Shown here in pieces: positions 54,219 through 62,687 of a stretch of DNA of 64,000 bases. The translations under genes were made by a program, and so were the position numbers. Numbering within the stretch: the first letter of the stretch is position 1; each line of letters opens with the position of its first letter. The notes below the pieces were generated by a model, which had not been told where the DNA came from, did not search any database, and saw nothing but the letters and a program-made list of their open reading frames with translations. The stretch lies in assembly GCA_963727245.1 (NCBI GenBank), contig CAVSFO010000020.1:1-64000 (forward strand), read 5' to 3'. The DNA comes from JBKQVT01 sp963727245 (GTDB lineage Bacteria > Planctomycetota > Planctomycetia > Pirellulales > Thermoguttaceae).

Positions 54219-54667
54219 GCGAAAAGACAATGGCCCCGGCAATCCTGGCAACCTGCCGCGAGAAAGGCATCGTGCTTGGTGTTGCCGGCGAGAAACTGAT
54301 TGTGGATGCACCCGAGGGGGTGATTACGCCAGATCTCCTGGCTCAACTCCGGCAGCACAAGGCTGGTCTGATCGAGTTTTTGCAGGACGGCTGGCCCGAG
54401 ACAGAAACAGCGCGGTCCGCCGATGATCCGGACGACGCAGCTCTGCCCGACAGGGACATGGCGCCGTGGGAGGAATGCGTTGAGCCGCCTGATCCATGCC
54501 CAAAGTGCGGCAGCCTGATGATCTGGTGGGATGTGCTGGGCGGTCGACACTGCATGATCTGCGACAAACCGAAGCATCCGCATGGGAAAGCAGCGGAACT
54601 ACGGAAACTGGCCACATGGTTACGCCGGTCCGCAGGCCCGGGGAGTTTTTCTCGCCACGGCCGTTGA
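54215..54667 (+). CDS. TubC-like N-terminal plus zinc-ribbon protein
   Basis: 150 residues. ATCREKGIVLGVAGEKLIVD and GVITPDLLAQLRQHKAGLIE match the small TubC-N-like docking domain often found on element primase operons. The C-terminal CPKCGSLMIWWDVLGGRHCMICD is a zinc ribbon (CxxC...CxxC). Overlaps the primase stop as ATGA. Function unknown; may bind the primase or DNA. Confidence 0.75.
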   Translation: MSEKTMAPAILATCREKGIVLGVAGEKLIVDAPEGVITPDLLAQLRQHKAGLIEFLQDGWPETETARSADDPDDAALPDRDMAPWEECVEPPDPCPKCGSLMIWWDVLGGRHCMICDKPKHPHGKAAELRKLATWLRRSAGPGSFSRHGR

Positions 54668-54735
54668 CTTTCTCGGCGATTGATCGTAACTCACAGGAAA
54701 GGGTCCCCCAGAATAGGGAATGGTGGGCAAAGATT

Positions 54736-56086
54736 ATGGCAACGATCTACAAACGAGGTGGGAAGGGAAATCGCGGCGGCCGCTACTACATCTCCTACTT
54801 CGACCACACGGGCAGGCGGCAGTCACACAGTGCTCGCACAACCGATAAGGCCACGGCGGAACGGATCGCTGCCAAGCTGGAGGCGGACGCGGCATTACGC
54901 CGAGACGGCGTGGTCGATCCAGAACTCGACGCGATCTGCGAGCAGTCCCGTCGGTCCGTCGAATCGCATGTGAAGGACTACGAAGCCAAGATGCGGGCGG
55001 CCAATCGGGCTGCGCAGCATATCAGCACGACGGTCGCCTACATCCGCGCCATCTGCAAGGACCGGAAGTTCGAGAAGGTGGCCGACATCGCTTCGGACGG
55101 CGTCCACCAGTACGCAGGGCAGTTGAAGGACCAAGGGCGGTCCACCCGGACTGTCCAAGCGTACTTGACCGCGATCAAGGGTTTCACCAAGTGGCTGGCG
55201 GCCCACCACAAATTGCCTCGTGATCCGCTGGCCTCCGTGAAGAGGCCCAATCCCAAGGCAGATCGGCGGCGGGAACGTCGCATGCTCCTTCCCGAGGAAT
55301 GGCAGTGGGTTCGAGCCACGCTTGCCGAAGGCGTGGAGCGGTACGAGATGCCAGCCGAGGAGCGGATGCTGCTTTACGCCGTGGCCATCCAGACGGGACT
55401 GCGGTCGTCCGAACTGCGGAGCCTCACGCGAGGGCGGTTGTTCCTGGACGGCAACGAGCCGTTCATCACCTGCAAGGCCGGCTCGACCAAGAACCGCCAA
55501 GACGCCCGGCAGTTCATCCAACCGGCCTTGGCCGTGTTGCTTCGCACCCATATCGCCACGAAAGCCCCCCAGGCGCCCGTGTTTGGCATGCCGCCGCGGC
55601 CCGACGTTCGCAGCGATGTTCCGAGCCGACGTGGCCGACGCCCGGCAGACCTGGTTGAAGGCCGCCAAGCGGGACGCCAAGGAATCTATGCGGCGGGGCG
55701 AGAGCGATTTCCTGGGAGAGAGAAACCACGAGGGGGAGTTCCTCGACTTCCACAGTCTCCGGCACACCTGCGGGGCCTGGCTGGCGCTGGCCGGTGCCCA
55801 CCCCAAGGCGGTGCAATCGGTGATGCGGCACTCGACGATCGTGCTGACGATGGATACCTATGGGCACCTCTTCCCAGGCCAGGACGCCGCCACGGTGGCC
55901 CGGTTACCGAACATGATGGCCAGCGAGCCCATTACCCTCCGGGCGACGGGGACCGACGGGGCACCGGCACTCCGGTTGCCCATGAAACGTGGGGGCTTCG
56001 ATCCAGGGTTGGCCCAGAAAAGCGCAGCGCATGTGCGAGCAGTCAGGGCGCGATTTGGTGCTGGACGATGCGACGGGGTGCGATGA
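54736..56086 (+). CDS. tyrosine-type site-specific integrase of the island (frameshifted)
   Basis: About 449 residues. N-terminal Arm-like domain (ATIYKRGGKGNRGGRYYISY), core-binding SAM-like (SVESHVKDYEAKMRAANRAA, YLTAIKGFTKWLAAHHK), then the catalytic domain: Arg in IQTGLRSSELRSL, HxxR in FHSLRHTCGAWLA, the second His in SVMRHSTIVLTM and Tyr in MDTYGHLFPG. A frame break at ~55610, with nothing lost. Lies 85 bp from the tRNA-Ser att site and is last in the maintenance operon. The frame just before att stays open and could continue into the tail at 1785 after circularisation. Confidence 0.88.
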
Positions 56087-56168
56087 AGAAAGGCCGCCGC
56101 CAAGAAACGGCACAAGCCCTAACTCTTTACGAGTTGCGGGCTTGTGCGAGTCAGTGCGAGATCATGCG

Positions 56169-56226
56169 AAGCGGAGGGCAAGGGATTCGAACCCTCAACC
56201 GGTTGCCCGGCACCTGATTTCGAGTC
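56169..56226. repeat. att site: 3' part of tRNA-Ser(CGA), right copy
   Basis: 58 bp identical to 1727-1784, offset 54,442 bp. Here the full tRNA is reconstituted, so this is the chromosomal/tRNA-restoring end. Confidence 0.9.
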
Positions 56227-56253
56227 AGGCTGCTAACCATTCGCGTACCCTCC
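56172..56253 (-). tRNA. tRNA-Ser(CGA), island integration site
   Basis: Acceptor GGAGGGT/GCCCTCC, stem CCTGA/TCAGG, loop CTCGAAA (normal U33), class II variable arm, T-loop TTCGAAT, discriminator G. Its 3' half is the duplicated att core. Confidence 0.95.
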
Positions 56254-56465
56254 GGGACATCGCAAGTCGTTGTCGTCCGTTGACTTGCGCCGTTGCCGGC
56301 AGCGGACTGGAGACTATCGGTCTTCGCCCCCGACACCGGCGAAAGAGCCCGTCGCCCTGCAAACAAGCCTGGTCGGCGCTGCGGCAGGCGCGATGAAACA
56401 CATTCTAGCACGAAAACATCGGCCGCAAAAGCGTCTGAGCATGTTCTCGGGTTCCCAAGCTCGGC

Positions 56466-57548
56466 CTAATCGCCGAGGCAGATTCCCAACGCCCGGGCCG
56501 TCCGCGCCAGACTTCCCTCGGGCGGGATGGTTTTCAGCCGGCCAACCGCTTCCGCGATCTTCACCGATCCCACCTGGTCGCCCTGGTAGGCCACCATGAA
56601 TCCGAACTTTCCGGCGGCGATCAATTCCACCGCCTCGGCGCCGAAGATCGAACAGAGCACGCGATCGAAGTTGGTGGGACAGCCGCCGCGCTGCAGGTGC
56701 CCCAGCACGCAGGTGCGGGTTTCCTTGCCCGTCCGCTTCTCGATCTCCGCGGCGACCGCGGCGCCGACGCCGCCCAAGCGGGCCTCGCGGTTGGCGGGCT
56801 GCTGGGCGGCGGTGACGAACTGGCCGCCCTGCTGGCGGGCGCCCTCGGCCACGGAGACCAGGGTGAACAGCTTGCCCACGCCCTCCCGCTCCCGAATCTT
56901 GGCGACAATGCTCTCGTAGGTGAAGGGGATTTCGGGGATCAGGATCACGTCGGCGCCGCCGGCGACGCCTGCATAGAGGGCGATCCAGCCGGCGTATCGG
57001 CCCATGACCTCCAGCACCATCACGCGGTTGTGGCTCTCGGCGGTGGTGTGGAGGCGGTCCAGCGCGTCGGTGGCGCAGGCGACCGCCGAGTCGAATCCGA
57101 AGGTCAGCATGGTGCCTTCGAGATCGTTGTCGATCGTCTTCGGCACTCCGACGACGGGCACGCCGCCCTCGAACAACTGCTGGGCGATGCTCAAGGAACC
57201 GTCCCCGCCGATGCTGACCAGCCCGCGCATATTCAATTTTTTCAGGCCGGCGTTGACGCCGTCGATCAGCTCCTGGGGGAGGCGGCGAGTTTCGCCGTGG
57301 CCGACTTTGGCCGAGAAGCGGCCGCGGTTGGCGGTGCCGAGAATGGTTCCGCCGCGGGTCAACAGGGCGCCGAGTTTCTGGTAATCGAGGGCCAGCAACC
57401 GTTGCGGTTCCAGGATGCCGTCGTAGCCGCCGAGGAAACCGCTGGTTTCCCAGCCGCGTTTGGCGGCCGCCTTGGCGACGGCCCGGATGACCGCGTTCAG
57501 TCCGGGGCAATCTCCGCCGCCGGTGACGATGCCGATTCGATCCGCCAT
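56466..57548 (-). CDS. 6-phosphofructokinase (clade with G104/K124)
   Basis: 360 residues; phosphorylates fructose 6-phosphate. IGIVTGGGDCPGLNAVIRAV (phosphoryl-donor loop), SIGGDGSLSIAQQLFEGGVP, GVPKTIDNDLEGTMLTFGFD, VMGRYAGWIALYAG, ILIPEIPFTYESI. The residue after GGD is Gly (ATP-type) but the later motif is PKTIDND with Lys, usual for PPi enzymes. The Gly/Lys mix is typical of the ATP-dependent 'X' clade, so ATP is the likelier donor. First gene outside the island; intact. Confidence 0.9.
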   Translation of the reverse strand: MADRIGIVTGGGDCPGLNAVIRAVAKAAAKRGWETSGFLGGYDGILEPQRLLALDYQKLGALLTRGGTILGTANRGRFSAKVGHGETRRLPQELIDGVNAGLKKLNMRGLVSIGGDGSLSIAQQLFEGGVPVVGVPKTIDNDLEGTMLTFGFDSAVACATDALDRLHTTAESHNRVMVLEVMGRYAGWIALYAGVAGGADVILIPEIPFTYESIVAKIREREGVGKLFTLVSVAEGARQQGGQFVTAAQQPANREARLGGVGAAVAAEIEKRTGKETRTCVLGHLQRGGCPTNFDRVLCSIFGAEAVELIAAGKFGFMVAYQGDQVGSVKIAEAVGRLKTIPPEGSLARTARALGICLGD

Positions 57549-57861
57549 CTTCTTTCTCCTTGTGTTCGGCGTGGCAGGGGTTGTCGGCCGCGCTTTTCAC
57601 GTCCGCTCGCCCCCAAACGACGGTTGCAGGATGGCTCGCAGGGGCCGTAGCCCAACTCCCCTCCCTGGCAGGAACTCGATCCTGCGTTATTCTCCAGGCA
57701 CTTGCCCAATGACGCAAGTGCCTACAGAATAAAGAATAACGAGGACCGAGTTTTTGCCAGGGGGGGTACAGTTCGCCCCGCTTGCCGGCCGAGTCCGATT
57801 TCCCCCAAGGGCCGCAAAAATCACTGCTGTCGTGCATCCTTAGTTATAGTAAGGGAAATCT

Positions 57862-58412
57862 ATGTGCCAGCGGGAACTGATGGCAGACTCTGTTGGGGGG
57901 GATGGGGACGATTGGCCGGCCCTGCTGGACTGCCATGTTCGCCAACAGGGGCGGTTCTACCACCGCTTGGCCTATGGGGTGCTGCGGAGCGCGGAGGGGG
58001 CCGCCGACGTTTGCCAGCAGGCGTTCCTGCGGGCCTGGGAACACCGCGACCACATTCGCGACCCGCGGCGATAAAAAACTGGCTTGTCCGCGTGGTGATG
58101 AACGAAAGCTTTTGCGTCTTGCGACGGAACCAGACGGAGCAGCGAGTGCTCGAAGACCGTGCCCATTGGGCTTCCGAAGATAACCCGGAGGCGGCCGAAT
58201 TGACCGAGCGCCGCGACCTGGTCTTGTCCGCTCTGGCCCAGTTGCCCGAGCCGATCCGCGGCGTAGTCACCTTGCGGATGATGCAGGAGATGTCGGGCAA
58301 CGAGGTGAGCGAACTGCTGGGCTGCAGCGCGTCGGATGTCTCGCGCCGCTTGCACGAGGGGCTCGATCAACTGCGACGATTCCTTGCTGACGGCCAAGGG
58401 GGCCGAGGTTGA
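57862..58412 (+). CDS. ECF-type RNA polymerase sigma factor (frameshifted)
   Basis: About 183 residues. Region 2: YHRLAYGVLRSAEGAADVCQ, QAFLRAWEHRDHIRDPRR; a frame break near 58065; AIKNWLVRVVMNESFCVLRR; region 4: ALAQLPEPIRGVVTLRMMQE, MSGNEVSELLGCSASDVSRR. Followed 3 bp later by a zf-HC2 anti-sigma gene, so it is a regulated extracytoplasmic-function sigma. A TATAGT-like element lies just upstream. Confidence 0.85.
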
Positions 58413-58415
58413 ATT

Positions 58416-59336
58416 ATGACGACATGCAACGATATCCAACGGAAGTTTCTCGATCACGATTGGGACCAGGCTGCATTGGACGACGCGGCGGCGATCGCCG
58501 AGCACCTGAAACACTGCGGAGAGTGCCGGACGGCCATCAGCCAGTACGAGCAACTGCGCACCTTGCTGCGGATTCCCGGGCCGGTGCCGGAGGCGCCCGG
58601 GCCCGAGGCGCCCGTGGCGGTCGCCGCTTTGCCCGAGGGACGGCCGGGGCGCACTTTTCGGCGGCGGCCGGTCGAGCAATGGGCCTGGACGGCCGCGCTG
58701 GCGGTCTCCTTGCTGATCGGAGTGATCGGCTGGACCCTGTATCTCCGCGTGCCGCGCGGCGAAGCCCAACTGGCCTCGTCGCCAACGCCCGCGGCGAACC
58801 ACGCGCTGCCCGCCGGCGGCAACCTGGCGGCCTCGCGCCCAGCCGTGCAATGGACGCAAGCGGATATTGCGCGGGCGGTGCAAGTCTTTGAAAACGTCGC
58901 CGAAACCTTCGGCGGGCAAACCAGTTGGGTGGCCCTGGGCGATCGCCGCAGCGATTTGGGCCTGATGCCGTCGCCGGCAACCAAACATCACAAGCTGCTG
59001 TTGGTGCGACTGACCATGTCGCAGGGCGGGCAAGAGAGATCGAGAACCGACCTCATCATCGTGCCCGGCGAAGACGCCAGCCTCGACGTGCCGTTCGGGA
59101 CTGGGCAGGTTCTGCACTACAGCATCGCCACCCCCGCCGGCGAAGGTCGCCGCTTATCGCTCTGGGCCGAAGTGCGCGCGCCGCAGGACGCCGGCGAAAC
59201 TTTGGCGGCCTTGGCGACCAGCCTGAAACCGCTCCCCGGGCAGGTGTTCAACGCCGGGCGGCTGGTGACTTCCAGCGGCGGTTATAACCTGGAAATATGC
59301 TGCCAAGAGAAAGATTACGGGCAGGTGAAACCATGA
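58416..59336 (+). CDS. membrane-anchored anti-sigma factor with zf-HC2 motif
   Basis: 306 residues. HLKHCGECRTAISQYEQL at residues ~30-47 is the anti-sigma zinc finger. One transmembrane helix (WTAALAVSLLIGVIGWTLYL, ~89-108), then a ~190-residue extracytoplasmic domain (QVFENVAETFGGQTSWVALG, RTDLIIVPGEDASLDVPFGT). Binds the sigma inside and senses outside. Overlaps the next start by 4 bp. Confidence 0.85.
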   Translation: MTTCNDIQRKFLDHDWDQAALDDAAAIAEHLKHCGECRTAISQYEQLRTLLRIPGPVPEAPGPEAPVAVAALPEGRPGRTFRRRPVEQWAWTAALAVSLLIGVIGWTLYLRVPRGEAQLASSPTPAANHALPAGGNLAASRPAVQWTQADIARAVQVFENVAETFGGQTSWVALGDRRSDLGLMPSPATKHHKLLLVRLTMSQGGQERSRTDLIIVPGEDASLDVPFGTGQVLHYSIATPAGEGRRLSLWAEVRAPQDAGETLAALATSLKPLPGQVFNAGRLVTSSGGYNLEICCQEKDYGQVKP

Positions 59337-60361
59337 ACATTCCGGCAGTTCTGCTGATCGTGCTTTCCGGCGGCGGCTCTTGGTTGGGCGGCCACACGGA
59401 AACGGTGCAAGTGCAATGGGTGGTCGAGCAGCCGATTCCCAACACCACGCTCACCTGGCGCCTGGTCTGCGGGGAGGCCGAAGTGGCTTCCGGGCGGTTG
59501 GATTTGCCCGCCGAGCGTCGGCCCGGCATCATCCGGCTGCCGGTGCCTCGCGTGCGGGCGCCCACCGCCATGCAGTTGATCTATCGCGCCGAGCGGGCCG
59601 GCAAGCAGGCGGCGATTGCCCGCGGAAGCGTGCCCGTCGAAGTCTATCCCGACGATCTTTTGGCCGGCCTGGCCCAGCGCATGGCCGGGAAGCAGTTGCT
59701 GGTTTGGGACCTGCCGGAAAAGGCGGCGCAGGCCGCCCCGCTGTCGGCACTGCTGAAGCGGTCGGGCGTCAAGCACACGGTGATTACCGGCGACGCCCAG
59801 TTGCAGTTTGTGCATCCCGACATTGTCCTTGTGGGGGCCGATCGCTTGGGCACGGGGGTGCAAGACCAGGCGGTGCTGCTGAATCTGGCCCGGAGTGGCG
59901 CCAGCGTGTTGATCCTTCGCCAGACGCAGCCCGCTTCGCTTGCGGGATACCCGCTGTCGCGGCGGACGGCGGCGGCGAAGTGGGCCTGGCAGGCGGATCA
60001 CCCCCTGGCGCGCCATCTGTCGCTGTCGACGGGGCCGGACATGGGGAGCGAGGCATGGGCGGTGCAATTGCCGGCCGACGAGCCGGCCCTGGAGATCGCC
60101 TGGTGGCCGCGCGAACTGGCCGGCAACAAGCCCGCCCCCATCGATGCCCTGGTCTTGACCAAGACCCTCGGCAAAGGGCGGATCGTTCTCTGTCAGGTTC
60201 CGCTCGGCGCCTGGGAGAGCGATCCGCGCAGTCAACTATTCCTGGTCGATGCGCTGGACTATCTGGCGTCGCCGGTCGTGCCGACGCCGCCGCCCAGCCT
60301 GCGGCCGCGCCCGGTCGAACCGGCGCCGCCGGCCAAGGTGCCTTCCATCGTTTTTCCCTAG
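59333..60361 (+). CDS. hypothetical secreted protein, possible GATase-like domain
   Basis: 342 residues. Hydrophobic N-terminus (PAVLLIVLSGGGSWLGGH) acting as signal, a beta-sandwich-like part (WVVEQPIPNTTLTWRLVCGE, RVRAPTAMQLIYRAERAG), then a Rossmann-like part (KQLLVWDLPEKAAQAAPLSA, HPDIVLVGADRLG, LARSGASVLILRQTQPASLA) and KGRIVLCQVPLGAWESDPRS, as in beta-galactosidase trimerisation/class-I GATase domains. Pro-rich tail. Probably part of the sigma/anti-sigma stress operon; no catalytic triad recognised. Confidence 0.6.
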   Translation: MNIPAVLLIVLSGGGSWLGGHTETVQVQWVVEQPIPNTTLTWRLVCGEAEVASGRLDLPAERRPGIIRLPVPRVRAPTAMQLIYRAERAGKQAAIARGSVPVEVYPDDLLAGLAQRMAGKQLLVWDLPEKAAQAAPLSALLKRSGVKHTVITGDAQLQFVHPDIVLVGADRLGTGVQDQAVLLNLARSGASVLILRQTQPASLAGYPLSRRTAAAKWAWQADHPLARHLSLSTGPDMGSEAWAVQLPADEPALEIAWWPRELAGNKPAPIDALVLTKTLGKGRIVLCQVPLGAWESDPRSQLFLVDALDYLASPVVPTPPPSLRPRPVEPAPPAKVPSIVFP

Positions 60362-60371
60362 GAGGATTCTC

Positions 60372-61458
60372 ATGAAACGCTTGCTGATTACCGCGGTATT
60401 TACGACGCTGATGGTGGGAGGCGGAGTGCTCGTCGCCCGGGCCGATCCCGCTACGCCTGACAAGGCCAAGGGCGACCAGGCCGCGGCCGGACTGACGGTC
60501 GCCATCCTCGACTTCACGGCCGACGATCCGGCCAACCCGAACGCGGGCAGCGACATGGCTTCCGCCCTGACGGCCATGCTCTCCGGCGAATCGGGGCTCA
60601 AGCTGGTCGAGCGGCAGTCGCTGCTGCAAACCTTGCACGAACACGAGCTGAACCTGACGGGCCTGGTCAACCAAGAGCAGGCCATCAAGGTCGGCAAGCT
60701 GGTGGGCGCAAAAATCATGATCACCGGCCGCGCCTTCCGCCTCGGCAAGGACATCTTCATCACGGCCAAGCTCATCGGCACCGAGACCAGCCTGGTCGAG
60801 GGCGTGATGGTCAAAGACGCTTCGACGGCCGACATGGGGACGCTCGTCACGCAGCTCTCCGAGAAAGTGGCCGCCAAGGTGCGGCAGGTCGGCCCCAAGC
60901 TGGTGGCCGCGGCCGACGACGCCGTGGACCCGCTGCCGGCCTTGAAGAAAAAGCTCTCCGGCCGCCGCCTGCCGGTGGTCGCGGTGATCGTGCCGCGAGC
61001 AGCACCACGGGGCGCCCGTTCCCACGGTCGTGTTTGTCAGGGCGATCGATCCGGCCGTCGAGACCGAGATCAAGAAGTTGCTGGGCGAGTGCGGATTCAC
61101 CGTCCAGGACGTCCCGGAGAACGAGTTGACCGGTTTCGCCGCCGATTGGACCGCCAACGACGTGCGGAGCTGGCCGCGGGGGCTCGCCAACGTCGACATG
61201 CTCATCGCGGGCGAAGCGTTCAGCGAGTTTGCCGCCCGCATCGGCAACATCGTGAGTTGCTCGGCACGGACGGAAATCAACATGGTCAGCCGCAAGGACG
61301 GCAAGGTGGTGCTCACCGATCGCGCGACGACGCGGGCGGCCGATCTGTCCGAGAACATCGCCGGCAAGAAGGCCCTGCAATGCGGCGGCCGCGCCATGGC
61401 CATCCGCCTCCTCCAGCATTTCGCCGACACGCTGCCGGAACAGAAACCGAAGAAGTGA
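60372..61458 (+). CDS. CsgG/FlgO-like periplasmic protein (frameshifted)
   Basis: About 361 residues. Signal peptide (RLLITAVFTTLMVGGGVLVA), then LTVAILDFTADDPANPNAGS, LKLVERQSLLQTLHEHELNL and LVGAKIMITGRAFRLGKDIF, the nucleotide-binding-like CsgG/Curli-secretion fold. A frame break near 61005; a second domain follows (VVFVRAIDPAVETEIKKLLG, NVDMLIAGEAFSEFAARIGN). Ribosome site GGAGG. Last gene of the sigma operon, probably envelope-associated. Confidence 0.78.
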
Positions 61459-61579
61459 CCTCGCGGGGGCGGTCCCAATTGTCGCGGCGGCATGGCGCGT
61501 GCCGGCCATGCGCACGAGCATGACACAAGCAAGCTGACGATGAACGTGGACTGGCGTCATGCCGGTGTCCCGAATCCCG

Positions 61580-62525
61580 TCACGCCGCCGCCGCACGGGC
61601 CTTTCGTTTCGCAGCCGTTCTCTTCTTGGGCTTGCCGCCGGCGGCCTTCTTCCGCCCGCAATTCGGCGCCGTCCGCGCGGAACCGTTCTTGCCGGCGACA
61701 CGCTTGGCGGCGGTGGGTTTGCGCCGCGCGACCTTCGTCGAGACCGGCGTTTTCTTCGCCTTGTCTTGGGATGCATCGGTCGCCGGGGCGCCGGCGTCGC
61801 CGGCTTCCAGCTCGATGCCGAACACGTCGGAAAGGTCCCCGGCGGCCAGCCGCTTGGACTTCCCGCGCCTGGTTGCGCCCGCCACGGCCGCTGCCGCGTC
61901 GGCTTCGATCAGTTCCTCGTGATTCACGCCGCGCAGCAGAAACAGCAACTCCGGCCTCGCGTCCAGCCGCGCGCCGACGCCGTAAAGCACGGCGGCGACG
62001 TGCTTGCACATCACGGCCCAGTCCGGGCAACTGCACTCGAAGGAGATTTCCTTGGGAGCCGGGAACAGCCCGTCCTGCCGATCGGTCACCACGGCCATGA
62101 CGTGGTCGGAAAGGCGGCCTTGGAGCAATTCCAGCAGCGAGCCGATTTGGCCGCTGCACCGCCTCTTGATGGCGCTCCACTGTTTGCCCGGCAGGGTCTT
62201 GACGGCGACTTTGACGTTGTAGAGTTCCGAGCCGGAGACCTTGGCCTCGATGCGGCCCTTGGCCACGGCCAGGTGGCAGACCGAGCCGTTGCGCGACATA
62301 GCTGCGGCCGCGCGGCAGGCGGTTCTCGAAGTCGCTGAACGACTCGAGGTGCCCGCACCAGGCTTCGCCCCAGAAGCTCTTGGCGATTTTGCGGCCCTCG
62401 ATCACCACCGGCTGCACGTCCACGCCCTTTTTTCGCAGGGCGTCCATTTTCGCGCCGCCCGCCGGCGCCGCTCGGCCACCGAAACATAAGGCGCCCAACC
62501 AGAGCCGTATCCGTAACCGCCCCAT
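61580..62525 (-). CDS. SWIM zinc-finger protein (frameshifted)
   Basis: About 314 residues. IAKSFWGEAWCGHLESFSDF and FENRLPRGRSYV, then after a frame break near 62300 VCHLAVAKGRIEAKVSGSEL, and the SWIM motif FECSCPDWAVMCKHVAAVLY (CxCx(n)CxH). The C-terminus is Lys/Ala-rich. SWIM proteins of this type are regularly next to SNF2 helicases, as here, and may act together on DNA or RNA. Confidence 0.82.
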
Positions 62526-62687
62526 CCCATGTCAAGTCCCTCCTTGTGTGCTTAGTGCCTCTTCCACCAAGTTCTTGCCGCCGGACGTCGCCCCCCCGTT
62601 GCAAACGGGGGGCTTTTCTCACCGGCACAAATTTCCTGAGTTCTTCAGAAGGGGACAGTCCCCAACCCTTTTGCGAACCCTAACTTT

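Noticed and set aside
62586..62616. Hairpin CCCCCCGTT/AACGGGGGG followed by GCTTTT
   Set aside because: T-tract is on the plus strand, with no plus-strand gene upstream; may act weakly for the minus-strand helicase but is not convincing.
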